Shown here: in pieces, positions 34,604 through 46,239 of the stretch
Layout of the letters: every line of letters starts with the position of its first letter
Numbering within the stretch: position 1 is the stretch's first letter
DNA from: Durusdinium trenchii
Taxonomy: Eukaryota > Sar > Dinophyceae > Suessiales > Symbiodiniaceae
DNA length: 64,000 nt
Reading direction: 5' to 3'
Assembly (NCBI GenBank): GCA_963970005.1
Contig: CAXAMN010025695.1
Coordinates: 433,317 to 497,316 of the forward strand
Notes under the pieces: model-generated
The model's input: only the letters and a program-made list of their open reading frames with translations
The model's database searches: none
What the model was told of the DNA's origin: nothing
Made by a program: the position numbers and the translations under genes

Positions 34604-36320
34604 GCACGAATTCCTCCAACTCCAAGCCTAGTTTGTGTTTTTGGACTCCAGCTCTGAATTTAGGATAATTTAGAACCAAACTAGGGAAGACAAAGGCATA
34701 TGCCGCACTGAGGAAAATCTGCTAAATTGAATGTTTTTTTTGTTTTTTTAAACGTGCATGCACTGACAATCCGTTCTTCCACCAACCGGGGATTGATTCA
34801 GAGCCTGATCTACATCCTGAGCAGATCACTGCGGGCTGGTAAAGATGATTGATCAAATGAAAAGCGTTTGTTGCAAGCCTAAGGGCAAAAAGAATCAGCC
34901 ACCTACTAGGTGCAGGGAAGGTCAAAGTTTGAATCACTCCTTTTGCGCGTGACTCATGACAGAGTCCTGCACCGACGGACGGCGCCAGCCCCGACCGACT
35001 GATGCTGGCTCTGCAAGGTGAGAAGGCCCCGGCTCGTTTCGTAGCACCAGATCGTGAAGCGCCCCCAAGATGATGCGAAAGATGAAACGATCCCACTTCA
35101 ATTAGACCAGGCCCAGGTTCGATAAGGCGCTTAGGCGCTTCCTAGTTGCTCTGGGCGCTTGTTCCTGGCTGGCCCGCTGGCCAAGTCCGTGACAGGATGG
35201 CAGGCCTGTAGCCCCCACCGCATGCTTCCAGGTGAAAAAACACGCTAAAAGATTCAAGGTGGATGTGCTTCCAGTGCGGCTGCAGCCAAGTGTCTAAAGG
35301 TGTGGACGTAATAGCTGGAACGCAGAGCTTGCAAGCCTGCTCAATGCTGGTAGAACTTGTTGATAAACCCCTCCCGGAGATTCTTGTGCCTCATTTTTGA
35401 TGAAACTATCAAACTGTTGCGTGCAACGCCCAAATCAGCAAAATGTGGGTGTCGATGTGATGCGTCCGGGTGTCTTGCGATTCCGGTCAGACCAGTGCGG
35501 AGTTTCTCACAGATGTCCGGCCACGAGATTGAAAGGGAAGCAGTTGGAAGAGTGCCTAAGCCAGGCAGGGGGTCACAGCGCAAGGCTTACCTGCTGCCAG
35601 CTCACGTGGAGTCAGCAGATGTTTGGAACTCATCTCCAGACGACGAAAGTGGTTGGTCGAATGACCAGCGCCAGTCCGCGTTGACCAGCGGTGTCCTCGA
35701 TTCCTCACCAGGTCGAAGACCCCGGCGCGGGTCTTCGCACAGACTGGTAGTGGTTTTCACAGCCGCAAGCGCGGCGCGCTGTTTCCGCGCTGAGGTGGTG
35801 CCCGAGAAGTGTCTGAAGACCCCTTTTGGTCACTCCCACTTCCTTTGCCGAAGACGGAGGCGCCGCCGGGTTTTTTTGTGTGGCAAACGGCCGCCAGAGT
35901 CTATTCATATCCGCACCTGGAGCATCTTAGAGGTTATTTAGGTTAAGGCCTGGTAGTGATTCTCTAGCAGCACTGTTTGCTCACCAAGTCTTGGACCTGG
36001 ACCCTAAGCGCTTCATTCATGGCACATCAAACGTGGCTCAAAGCTGTTGATCCCTCTAGGCCATCATGTGCAATCCTCGGCAGTGTGTTTGAGCCATAGG
36101 GAGGCATCGGCCCTCGAATGGCGACTGACATCATGTTGTTTCTTTTATGATTCTTTTCATCCAGTTGTCATGGGCACGGCCATGTGGAAGTGGGCAATCT
36201 TTGCCTTGACATGCCTTGACCATTCATTTCGTTCTTTTCACACGTTTTGGCAGACGCTGGGAGGGAACCTGGAAGCGAGGGAACCTGGAGGGACTCGGGA
36301 CCCCATTTCGACCCTGTGAG

Positions 36321-36371
36321 GCCAAGCTCTTCGACCTCCTCGAAGCCTTTTGTTCCCCCGAAGCCCTGGAG
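36321..36371 (+). CDS. Ubiquitin-specific protease, exon before second Cys pair
   Basis: The frame reads AKLFDLLEAFCSPEALE, matching the USP segment L.d.L..F...E.L. A CTG|GAG|GC donor at 36372 keeps phase 0 with the next exon. Confidence 0.72.
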
Positions 36372-37038
36372 GCCGAGGGTTGCTGACGGAGCCGGAGACT
36401 CGAGCTGGGTGGTGATAGAACCAAGGTGTTCGGAGCGAACATGAGTCTCAGAAGGGGTTGGGAGGAGTGGAGTGGATTGCAAAGAGTCATTGATCTCATC
36501 TTAGTGTTTATATAGTGATTTTGGTGGAGTTGAAGTACAAATTACACTCCCCGCAACAAACAGGGAAGTGGAGCCCCCCCCTCTTTGGCAGAGGATTGCA
36601 TGGTCTTTCCAGGGGTCATGCATGGCCATGCCATCCACTTCCAGGATTCTTTTCAGGGAGGGTAAGTGATTGGATTGGGGCGACCATCCAAAGACCTTGA
36701 GGGACAAGCGGTCCACCTTCGTGCGGCGAGTCCAGGCGGGCGAACGGACGACTCGCCTGCGGTTCAGTATCCCTGAGTCCTCGGAGGACTCGCCAACATG
36801 GTCTTATGAATGTGTTTCCGAGAATTCAGACCTTGAGTTCTGGGCATTTTCGTTCATGGTGTATTATATATAAAATAGATAGCTGATAGCCTAACATTAA
36901 CTATATAGATATATAACTCTATATGTGCATACATTATGCACATTGATTTACAATGGTGTATACTGTGGGTCATCAAGAAAAAAATACATTCAGCAGGTGA
37001 GAATCTCCACACAGATCTCCAGTTGCTCCAGCGTTCAG

Positions 37039-37110
37039 GGCTGGAGCTGTTCCAAATGCCAAGACGGCACTGGGACCACTCGACAATTGCGCTTGCAGCG
37101 CTTACCCCAG
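37039..37110 (+). CDS. Ubiquitin-specific protease, CSKC exon
   Basis: The frame reads GWSCSKCQDGTGTTRQLRLQ and RLPQ. The C-x-x-C pair and the basic strand ending LPx are the USP element before the LKRF box. It ends CCCCAG|GCACGA, a clear GC donor in phase 0. Confidence 0.86.
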
Positions 37111-37335
37111 GCACGAGCTTGAGCCATTTTGAGAGAGACATCCAGAGTCTATAGATTCAGAGAAACAGCTTCAGCTTGGATTCAATCAATGTTCCATAAA
37201 TGTATGGGACCCCTTAGCCCACACAAATTTGTTCCAAAAAGAGTACAGTACCCTAAGTCAACGTGCTCATGCTTTGTGTCGTTGCTCTTTAACATGCACA
37301 AATGCTGCATCAAAACGAGGTTGACCAACGCGCAG

Positions 37336-37407
37336 GTACTCCAACTCCATTTGAAGCGCTTTGAATGGAGAACACCTGAGAAGCTCCAGAAGCAGTCTCG
37401 AACCAAG
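37336..37407 (+). CDS. Ubiquitin-specific protease, LKRF box
   Basis: Directly after GCGCAG the frame reads VLQLHLKRFEWRTPEKLQKQ, the conserved (L/V)HLKRF box of USPs. The end is uncertain: a GA donor (CCAAG|GAGGGG) at 37408 is assumed, and without it the frame stops at 37417. The remaining USP elements, a long strand and the catalytic His box, appear next only at 58031-58609. Confidence 0.82.
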
Positions 37408-37590
37408 GAGGGGCGCTAATCAATGATAACGATTGTCTTGCATATTGAACGACAATTTGTGCAAGCATGTCCCAACATGCAAACCCGCAATAACCATTGT
37501 CATGCTCAAAGAAGGTTGGCGCAAACGCGGGGCGCAGCTCAGCCCGGGGGGGCGCCTTGTACAGAGCCCCCTTCGCGCAGTGTGCGCAAG

Positions 37591-37800
37591 CGCATGACGG
37601 ATGGCCCAGCTATGTGTGATGCCGACAATGCTGTGGCCAAGGAGGCGGTAGAGAAAAAGGAGGAGAAGCTGGCATTGGCAGAAGCTTTCCCAGAAGATTC
37701 CAGCATGGGAGAGGCAAATGTTCAAGAAGCTCCAGATGAAGCCACAGATGAAGCTGCAGACGAAGTTGCAGTCCAGGCCGCAGATGAGAGCATGAAAGGG
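37591..37800 (+). CDS. Acidic low-complexity exon
   Basis: Seventy phase-0 codons lie between GCGCAAG and AAAGGG|GTGTTT. The frame is rich in Glu, Asp and Ala (AVEKKEEKLALAEAFPED, then repeats such as EATDEAADEVAVQAADE). It may be a disordered insert in the USP after the LKRF box, or an exon of the next gene. Confidence 0.55.
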
Positions 37801-38156
37801 GTGTTTCCTGGAATTATATAGCTCATCGATGTTTGTATGTTTGCCACCGGGAGAACCACCTGGTAAGGAATCTCATAATGTTGCTGGACAAACTCCTAGG
37901 CTTCCTCAAGATATCCCATGCACTGGAAACACATCGAAACACAAAAAACACATGCAATAGGGAATTCCTTTTATATAGATTCATGGCAGCGTTCTTTTGT
38001 CAATCAAGCAGAACTTCAGAAAGGTAGTCTTTGTGGTTTGAAGAAGTCCGGCTAGTAGGCAGCCTGTTTCTGTTGTAAGCATGAGTAAACATAATCTTCA
38101 GCTTCTTGCTATTTTGGCCTTGCTTGTTTGAAAGCAATTCAAGGTTCGTTGGCCAG

Positions 38157-38296
38157 GAGATTCCCCAATGCCTCGCCGAGTTACAGGAGGCTGAAGAGCA
38201 GTTTGGTCCAAATCACCTGCGCGTGGCTCGGAGCCTGCGGCGACTCGCTGCGTTGCTCGCTGCTGAAGGACGACCATCTCAAGCAATACCACTCTG
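38157..38296 (+). CDS. TPR exon (kinesin-light-chain-like repeat)
   Basis: After TTGGCCAG the frame reads IPQCLAELQEAEEQFGPNHL, then RVARSLRRLAALLAAEGRP and SQAIPLW. This fits the TPR of kinesin light chains and similar proteins (G..H..va.sL..La.l....G....A). The donor that best fits is CTCTG|GACCCC, a GA type. It leaves two bases that the next exon completes to Trp and restores the TPR helix. Confidence 0.68.
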
Positions 38297-38557
38297 GACC
38301 CCTGCGATTGCGACAACGTAGTTTTTGTTTGTTTCTTTGAGTCTCTTAAGTGAAGCCCCTTCCTCGGGTCTTTGGAGTCGAGAATGTCAGTCTACAGGGA
38401 TTCAAGTGTCAGTCTAAATGTGGCCCAGACGCCCCATGGGACTGGCATATTTACGACCCCATTGGGGTGGTGGTTTGGAGTCAATGGGGCGGCTTCCTAT
38501 TCCAGTCCCATGGAGTGGTCCTTCATGGTGCTTTCTCCTTCCCACTCGTTTCTTGAG

Positions 38558-38733
38558 GATCCGGGTCCTGGAGATCGAAAAGCCCTGGCTTGGACGTGAG
38601 CATGAAGATGTGCAGGTCCTTCAACGGGCGGTGCGGCAGCAGCTTTCAGAGAGTGGTTTGAGCGAAGATGCTGTAGCTGCCTTTGAGGCACGGCTATCCG
38701 ACCCGGATCTTCCTCAAGATAGCCATGCTTTAG
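38558..38733 (+). CDS. TPR exon, second part
   Basis: The frame reads IRVLEIEKPWLGREHEDV, the R-x-L-x-I-x-x-x-x-L-G-x-x-H pattern that follows the previous exon in a TPR, and then an acidic helix (SEDAVAAFEARLSDPDLPQD). It leaves at TTTAG|GTAGTA. TPRs mediate protein binding; the partner cannot be told. Confidence 0.68.
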
Positions 38734-38830
38734 GTAGTACCTGCACAGGTGCCTCCCAAGTGCCCTCACTTGCAGTATCCTCTGCTGCAGCCTTGGGCAG
38801 TGCTGTGGTGGGGGGGCACACTGACTGCAG

Positions 38831-39142
38831 GAGTTAGTGCCATGTCCTCCACCTGTTCAGTACTGGGTGGCGTTGGAACCTCACTGGTGTCTATGGCGGC
38901 CAGGCACAGCACCCGCGCCCTGCTGGGAGCCACGGCGGCTCCCGACTCCTTGGTGGCGGCCACCTCAACGGCCGTGGGCTACGCCTCAGCCGGTGCTTTG
39001 AATTTGGTCCAGGGGGCAGCTGGGGTGGCGCTGAACGCCGCCTCATCTGCCAGTGTCTCCCTGGTCGCATCGGCCACCGGTGCGGCCATCTCCTTTACAG
39101 GGCACCGCGCTCTGGACTTTTTCGGCACACGCGAAGCGGCCT
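38831..39142 (+). CDS. Ala/Gly/Ser-rich exon, possibly membrane-associated
   Basis: After ACTGCAG the frame reads VSAMSSTCSVLGGVGTSLVS and a long Ala/Gly/Ser-rich, weakly hydrophobic stretch with repeats such as ATSTAVGYASAGALNLVQGA, ending near DFFG. Such composition is typical of segments that insert into membranes or lipid surfaces. The 3' end is uncertain. Codon use is strongly GC at third positions. Confidence 0.58.
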
Positions 39143-39544
39143 GTGCTGATGGGGAAGAAGAGCAAAAAGAGATATGTGATTCTGATAAGTGTTTTACTTT
39201 TCTATTGCACTCTTCCAGCACCTGAAAACCAACGAGGTTGTTGGATTACAATTGGCCTGCACAACCTCAGCCACCTAATTAGAAGCATTCAGCAGAGTGT
39301 TTTGTACCCCATTGCCGCAACCTCTCCACCCCATGGGCCAGGAGCCATCGCCTGCGGCAGCACCTGCGGCAGCGCCTGCGGCAACGCCAGCAGCGCCGGT
39401 GGCGCAAGCTGGAACGGTGCTGGTAGAGGCAGTGGGGCATGGCTGGGCTATTTGGGATGAGGGAGGTGGACATGTGATTTCCTGTGATCATGCGATGTCT
39501 CTATGTTTATGTCGGGCACGCCAGCCATAGATACAAGGAGCCAA

Positions 39545-39895
39545 AATAGTTTTATAAAGCAAAAACAAAGCAAAAAAAAGCAAAAGGCAAAGCAAACAAA
39601 AAAGCAAAAAAATGTAGCTGTGCGTATTTGTCGCTTTTTTTTTCGCTTTTTTTTCGCTTTATTTTCGCATTTTTTTCGCTTTATTTTCGCTTTTTTTTTT
39701 CGCTTTTTTTCGCTTTTTTCCTAGGAGGGTACAGCAAAAACATATTTGTCGCTTTTTTTTCACTTTTTTCGCTTTATTTTCGCTTTTTGTTTTGCTTTGT
39801 TTTTGCTTTTTGCTTTGTTTTTGCTTTGTTTTTGCATTTTCATTTGCTTTTATTTTGCTTTTTTTTCACTTTTTTTTCACAAAAAAAATTATTTG
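39545..39895. repeat. GCAAAA/TTTTGC strand-asymmetric repeat
   Basis: A short (GCAAAA)-rich stretch at 39555-39612 is followed by a long (CGCTTTTTT)- and (TTTTTGCTTT)-rich stretch to about 39880. The two halves are roughly reverse complements and could fold back. The Phe-rich open frames here are by-products. Confidence 0.85.
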
Positions 39896-40430
39896 ATGGT
39901 TGGCCATGTATGGCTGCCATCGCCCAACATAACTCTATGTCCCTGAGTTGCTACATAAACTTGGTGATCCGATCCTTCACGTGTCAATGGGATGTGTATC
40001 CTTTGGAGAAAATATAAAGATCATTCTTTTGCGGGATGGCCGCAAAAAAGGGCACATGTGGCATAATCAGACATGTTGTCAAATATAAATTCATAGGTCA
40101 AAGACTCGGTGTGTACCTTTGGATCGCCTGGGACGCCAGGGCGATGGGAGATGGGAGGCGAACGTTATCGCTTCAGAATGGCTCAAGTATACGGTGCTTG
40201 GTTCCCCGGACTGGCGAACCGGCGGCACCCATCGTCACAGCGAAAGGCGTGGGACGTAACTGGCCTCAGCTTGCTGTCCCGAGTTACCAAAGAGTGAAGA
40301 CGACACCGCCCATACTATTGGAAAGTGTAGGACTAAGAAGGCCATGTCATAACCATGTTCCTATCTCTTTGGCGTGAAATCTGTCGTCCGCCCGCTGCGT
40401 GCCCTCCGCTGGCTGGAACATGGCCCTCAG

Positions 40431-40525
40431 CCATGGCTTGGCTGGCATGGGAGGGGCGGCCGCCGGGGCGGCGGCTGTGGGCGGCTATGTCTACCTGAGG
40501 GGCGTGGCCGAGAGCTATAGCGGCC
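40431..40525 (+). CDS. Possible Ala/Gly-rich exon
   Basis: The frame reads HGLAGMGGAAAGAAAVGGYV and YLRGVAESYSG. The composition resembles the exon at 38831-39142, which supports one gene. The 3' end is not fixed. Confidence 0.42.
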
Positions 40526-41418
40526 GGGACAGATGGGGTTGGCGGGACGCAGTTGACGGTGGAGGCATATATGACTAGTGTTATCATCCAATGCCTTTTG
40601 GATGGGCTGTTTGGAGCAGGAGTGATGAGTAGCGGCGCAGCATAGCCTGTGAAATTGCGGCTGCTGCGTTCGAATTCACGGCAGGAGTCTCCAGGACTTG
40701 CTTTTTAGGAGTTGCTTGGGCCAGTGCGTTCAAACATCCCATAAAGGTGAAGAGTTCTGCAGGCTACATGGAGGCGGCTTCCATGCGGCCAGATAGCAGC
40801 ACCAAGCGCATCGTCTTGCTATGCCGCTATGCAAGTGGTACCCTTGACAGTCCTTCAATTCTGCTGAACATGTTTAGCACCAGGTGGGTACCTGAGCATG
40901 AGAACAGGTTCTTGCATGTTGGGAAGGAGTTTCCTTGGGAAGGAGTTTCCTGGAAACCTCAGCTTTGCTCCAACACAGCGACTGAGGACGTCGATCGATA
41001 CAGCCACCCATTGACCGTCAAATATCTATGTCATATAGATATTTGTTGCATTCAATAACAGTGACACCCCCACCCAACCAATGAGCTTCGGTTAATATAT
41101 GTTTGTCATTGTGTGTTTAGATGTGTGGCCGATGTTCGGCCTCACCCACCATTCTAATGCAATGCGACTCTGATGCTTCTTGGATCACTGCACTTGCTTG
41201 TTCCCATTGCCATACCATATACCCTGACCTTTCACTATGACCTTTCATGCATGGTCACCATCCTGTCACTGTCCATGCACTTTGCAGTGATGCTGCCCAA
41301 GTGCGTTGCACGTGTTAAAATATAGAACAACTTCCCTGGCCCAACCACCAACTGCTGTGTGCCCACAATATTATGATCCCAGACGAGGCACCACACCTGC
41401 CAAACACGGCCTTTTGAG

Positions 41419-41588
41419 GTGACGAGAAGAGCCAAAGGCGCTGCCGCGCGGTGGAGCAAGCCTTGAACCGCACGCTGGGGAGACGCAGCTTGCCACTGCC
41501 CAGCATCAGCTGCTCGCAGCCGTTTTCAGCGACACGACGGGTGGAGGGGTTCCAGAGAGAGGTGCTAGCCTTGCAGGAGAGCTTTTGA
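41419..41588 (+). CDS. Exon with natural stop, gene unrecognised
   Basis: After CTTTTGAG the frame reads DEKSQRRCRAVEQALNRTLG, a polar middle, and FQREVLALQESF before a TGA. A strong donor (ACAAG|GTAGGT) lies just beyond the stop and would fit another frame, so this is either a last exon or a misread internal one. Confidence 0.48.
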
Positions 41589-42035
41589 CAAGGTAGGTCA
41601 AGTGACCCGTATGTACTCAATTCCTATGTTGGTCTTCAGGCTCCGCTAGTGGTTTTGGTTCAGGGTGCTTGATGTTGGAGATTGTGGGAGTTTCTTTTAG
41701 GCCAGGACCGAGTACTCCTGACGTTCCTTTCTTTTCCTTTCTATGATTGCGAGTTGGACTAACTGGACTAGTCAGTGTAGGAAACTGGTAGTGAAACTGG
41801 TGGCTCCTCCCAAAATGGATTAGCTATAGCCTAAAAAGATGTTGAAGGGTTCATCGTTGAAGATTGAGATATTTCCCACCAACCAAATCATTCAACCTAC
41901 ACCACCAGCACATACCAGCACCATCCAGACCCCCCTCCTGGCTAGCCACAGCAGTTCCGGCTGTGTGGCACCCGAGGCTCTGGCTGCGTGGCACCCAATC
42001 TGGAGCCCTTGCAGTGCCCCACACCTGTCTTACAG

Positions 42036-42091
42036 GTCCAAGCGGCGCACGAGGCCATCGTGGACTACCAAACACGCCGACGCCCCTTTCC
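42036..42091 (+). CDS. Short exon, gene unrecognised
   Basis: Between CTTACAG and TTTCC|GTGAAC the frame reads VQAAHEAIVDYQTRRRPF. Confidence 0.52.
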
Positions 42092-42794
42092 GTGAACTCA
42101 CAGGATTCCGCGGGTAGTTCACTCGCGGGAGAATGGGAACCGTTTCAGGATGTGTTCAGTTTTTTAATCATCATGATGCTCACCCAAAACATTAGGACAG
42201 CTGTGGCATGCTGCCTTGGTGCGGGTGAAGGAATGCATTGCTTTGAGGGGTTGAGGGCTGCACCTTTCTGGTCTAAACATTCGGGAGGCTAAATCAGTGA
42301 AAGATAGTGAGTGTGTTGCCAGACACCTGGCAATCAAATTGATCAACAAGCCAGTGAGTGTGGATGTTTTTGGGGTTCAATGTTGCACAACTTGGTGGTG
42401 AACCATGAACTCCTGCCTCAAACAATGGAACTTGAATACGATTTGCTTGCAGAAAGAGCGATTGAAACATCCGTTTAAACTTTTGAGGTGATGGTAGAGG
42501 TTTTTTTTCCGACTCAGAGTACTTGGTGCTTGGTGCTTCGGAGCCATGAGTATAGCCATGAGAAAGCACAGCAGCCATGGCCAAAACCTATCAATGATGC
42601 CAGTGCGAGAACAGGTTGCTTGTCCGCTTTTCCACTTGTCCCACAGAGTTGGTCAATGTCTTAACTCCAACTCCAGGTCTCCCTAACTCCAGGTCTCTAC
42701 GTACCATCATCCAGGTCTTCCTTCACAGGGAGCCCATTCCCTGCCCGGAGACCGAGGTAAAGATGCCACCAACCCCAAAACCCTGGTCTGCGAG

Positions 42795-42881
42795 CTCCTG
42801 AAGACTTGGCTCCGGGAACACGCCATGGATCGCGAGATTGCCGCGAAGGAGGCCATCCAATACCTTGCGGCGCGGTACATG
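42795..42881 (+). CDS. First of five phase-0 exons of an unrecognised gene
   Basis: Twenty-nine codons read LLKTWLREHAMDREIAAKEA and IQYLAARYM, leaving at ATG|GTGGGC. This exon and those at 43102, 43679, 43881 and 44504 all begin and, except the last, end in phase 0, so they chain without frame conflict. Together they encode a mainly helical, charged protein. A C2 domain follows at 45.9 kb, but no family can be named from these exons. Confidence 0.6.
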
Positions 42882-43101
42882 GTGGGCTACCCCACGTTTC
42901 TCCCATTTTACAATAAAACAACACCTCAAACTGACATCCACAGGCTTCACCCCTGTCCACACCAAAAAAAAAAAGGCAACACATCGGATGACACGACATC
43001 GGCCACGCGGCCAGTATTTGATCAGTGTCTCAGGTTTCGACCATGTTCGGGTCTGTCGAGTGGGTGCTTGTTGACACGAGTGGCTTTGGACATCCCGCAA
43101 G

Positions 43102-43170
43102 GTCCAAGCATATCGCGACTTCTGCCGGGAGATGATCTATGATCTTTGGCACAGCCTAGGAACTCCAAGC
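43102..43170 (+). CDS. Phase-0 exon of the same chain
   Basis: After CCGCAAG the frame reads VQAYRDFCREMIYDLWHSLG and leaves at CCAAGC|GTGTGC. Confidence 0.62.
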
Positions 43171-43678
43171 GTGTGCAAAAGTGGAGCCTGCAGCCTTGTA
43201 AAACAGCATGGGATAACGACCTCACAACATGTTCTTGGTGGATTCGTTCTGTCTAAGGGTGATGCATTTCGACCCAAGTCTCGCATGTTTGTGATTAAGC
43301 AGGTTATGTACATTCCTTCATCCATGTGTTTCACATGCGCGCATTTGTGGAGTCATGTGGGAACGCTCGGATCACACAGCATCCCTATACCGGTCGCATG
43401 TTCTGACCGGTCGTGTGAGCGCGCACCCTTTTGGTCAGCCCCCCCACTGGCCTCACGGGCTGAGCGGTTCCGGCGACGGAGCCGAGCCGCACAGACCCGC
43501 TGATCGGTCTTGGGTCGCCCAGGGGATCCTTTGAGTGGGTGGAGCAGACAGTATATTATATAAAGTGGTACTGCTCCACCCACTATTATATAAGTGGTAC
43601 TAGTACCTTATTGATTATATTTACTAGTACCTGAGGATGTTGGATCGGGTGACTTGGTGAAGTGGTCCATTTTGCAAG

Positions 43679-43747
43679 GACAAAGACCCCTGGAGGGGCA
43701 GCTGGTTCGCGCGCTGCCAGTTTACCACCATGCTGGCCAATGTGCAG
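43679..43747 (+). CDS. Phase-0 exon of the same chain
   Basis: Twenty-three codons read DKDPWRGSWFARCQFTTMLA, leaving at GTGCAG|GCGGGA, a GC donor. Third positions are strongly G/C. Confidence 0.58.
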
Positions 43748-43880
43748 GCGGGACCCAAAATCAGCTCGGTGGGTCGCACTGGAATGACATGATGAGGTAC
43801 GCAAAGGTGACCTAAGACCAAACATAGACCTCCCACTGGTGCAGATTGTAGAGATCCACATTTCTTAGGTTAACGTGTAG

Positions 43881-44027
43881 AAGCCAGTGATCCTGAGGGC
43901 ACCAGGCAGACTGTCCATCAGAGTTTATTATAGACGCTTCGCGACACACGAGGCCGAACTGGACAGGCTTTTGGCGGTGCGGCTGCGCGACGCAGGGGAT
44001 GTGAGGAAGCTGTTTGATGCTTTGAAG
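43881..44027 (+). CDS. Phase-0 exon of the same chain
   Basis: Forty-nine codons start after GTGTAG and read KPVILRAPGRLSIRVYYRRF and then a long charged helix (EAELDRLLAVRLRDAGDVRK). The donor is AAG|GTGGAT. Confidence 0.62.
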
Positions 44028-44503
44028 GTGGATGCCTATTACTACCTGCTGCTCGTGCTTGGATCTTTTTTAATGACTTGGGTGCTGTGACTCGTGACAA
44101 GGCAAGCGTCAAAGGAACCCGACCACTCGTCTCGTGGCCCCGCCGACTCGAGGCTTCGTGCAACACAAGTGCTGCTGCTCTCCGCGACCACTTTCACGGT
44201 GCCCACCGCAATGTATTCTACCAACTTGGGGAGCTTGAAGCATGCTCCCACTTGCTGTGGTAGTTTTGATATGTTTTTTCCTTGGGTTTGCTTTGACCTC
44301 TCTATTTGTTGTATGACAGGAACTGGAACCCTGTTCGCCCGAGCTAGCCCATGTGTACAAATTGTGTTCATGCATTATGTTTTTTTAGTTATTGTTTTAT
44401 TTTTATTTTTATGTGGACCGCGGTGAGCTCATACTGTTTCTTTTTCAGTGAGATAGTTAAGTGATATCAATGGGTGTTCAATGGTGTTTTTGAATCATTA
44501 CAG

Positions 44504-44700
44504 AAGGCATCAATTACCTCGTCTCTGAGGCACAGCACCATCACGCCTGCTTTGCTCAAGGACGCCTCTGAAAAGGACCTTGCGAAGGAAGTCATCAAAA
44601 CCTGGCAGAGCGATGCGGGACGATTGATCCGAGCCTTCTTGGAACAAGCGCATGTCGTGGCCTTGGTCTTGGAACAGGACGGGGTGGCATCGGTTGCAGG
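44504..44700 (+). CDS. Helical exon of the same chain
   Basis: After ATTACAG the frame includes KDASEKDLAKEVIKTWQSDA, then RLIRAFLEQAHVVALVLEQD. It leaves near GCAGG|GTGAAA. This is helical and well biased in codon use. Confidence 0.62.
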
Positions 44701-44863
44701 GTGAAAGCCGTTGGGTTCAAACCGTTGGGTCCGATGTGGCCAGAGATGCTCACCCAATCTTCCTCGGGTGAGGAGAAGCGGAACAGCGGAATCACGGAGA
44801 ATCTAGTGAGTGGAATCACAAACACAACTGGCCTCGACGTTTGTGTTGGTGTTGCGTGTTGTT

Positions 44864-44914
44864 GTTGTTGTTTGTTTGTTTGTTTGTTTGTTTGTTTGTT
44901 TGTTTGTTTGGTTG

Positions 44915-44948
<34 letters not shown>

Positions 44949-44951
44949 GGT
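44864..44951. repeat. (TTG)n(TTTG)n(TTG)n microsatellite
   Basis: GTT units surround a run of TTTG units. Confidence 0.95.
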
Positions 44952-45890
44952 ATTGTTTTCCCCTTTGACTTCAAGTGCAATGGAGAAGCTGCCGTCAGAA
45001 ACCGAAATACGAAGACATAGCAGTTGGGTCTCGTGTCTGACAAGGAGGGGCACAAAGCAGCACAAAGCGTCTTGCCACACACCACGCGAGTCATTGAAGT
45101 GCTTCGGGCAGAAAATCTACCAAATCGTCCCGCCGGCATGGACAAAGTGGATCCATTTGCCACTCAGCATGCAAAATGCCTGACTATTCGGTTGAGCTGG
45201 TAGACGCACTTGTGAAAACTCCATGTGCCCCCCCTATGCATTTGCTTGTTGCAGTCACGGGGAACTCAAATTGCACACTGTCACAGCTCAATGATGCACG
45301 TGCCTTTATAACAATTGCAGACGGTCCAACACCATGAATGTATGCGCACAGGGTTGAACACTAGGCATCGAAGTCAAGGCAAATTTGGAATATCGTGGCG
45401 TGGGGGGGCCGACAAAGGGGTCAAAGGTGCTGTAAGATGAATGCTATTAGTGATGTTAAGCCAAAGCCATAACAATATAGAACAATCATGTCTTAGCAAG
45501 GTATCTTTGGCATTCAGTTGGTACCCCTGGAAGATTTGACTGTGGGATGAGGGCATCGGAAAATCATGGAACCTCACTCTAGCTGGTGACGTGACCTGGT
45601 GGGGGTTGCTGGCCGTGTTTGGCGGTGTGCTTTTTCAATCGGGGTTTCTCATGTGTGTTCCGCTGTCATGCCCGTCATGTCCAGGCTAGTTTCCAGGCTA
45701 TGGTGTTTCTCCATCAGTTGAAGAGATAGATGTGGGTGAAGAGAAGAGGGCTCAGATGTGGTTGCAAGAGATTGCAAGGGGTGGGTCCAATATCCTTGTG
45801 GCCAGGCCCGCCGTGCCAAAAAGCTCGATATCACGTATCCGTATTAGTATAGTGATGTTCACTATAAGATATGACCACTGAAAGCCTGAG

Positions 45891-46008
45891 GTAAAGGTGA
45901 AGTTGAAAAAGAATGGTGAGACCATTTGGGACGCAAAGACCCACACATTGGAGAACTGCAGCTCACCGCAATGGAACGAAGCCTTCTTCTTGGATTTGCC
46001 GATGGAAG
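45891..46008 (+). CDS. C2 domain, first part
   Basis: After GCCTGAG the frame reads VKVKLKKNGETIWDAKTHTL, then ENCSSPQWNEAFFLDLPME. This is the C2 pattern (Y/VkV.l......kT......P.WNE.F.f.v), a beta-sandwich that binds phospholipids, often with calcium. It leaves at GAAG|GCGGGA, a GC donor in phase 1, which joins in frame to 46240. Confidence 0.78.
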
Positions 46009-46239
46009 GCGGGAGTGTGAATTGGGGCACCGGTGATCCTCAAAAGCACTGCGTGGTGATTGACATGGTCATGCAGGGCAGTTCAGGTTTCATTTGGCAA
46101 GTGGACGAAACTGATCGATCCCACGAAAAAGGGACGGACACTCTAGGAGTTTGGCAAGTGGGGTGTGCAGGCACAAGTTATGACAAGTGCCGGACACTCA
46201 GGATGCCCTATTGACACCCTTTAGTTGTGGAACCTCAGG

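Noticed and set aside
39503..40017. Phe-rich frames of 70-130 codons
   Set aside because: They are translations of the CGCTTTTTT/TTTTGC low-complexity tract.
44600..45160. Minus-strand frames with long Asn/Thr/Lys/Gln runs
   Set aside because: They are translations of the TTG/TTTG microsatellite and lie opposite a plus-strand exon.
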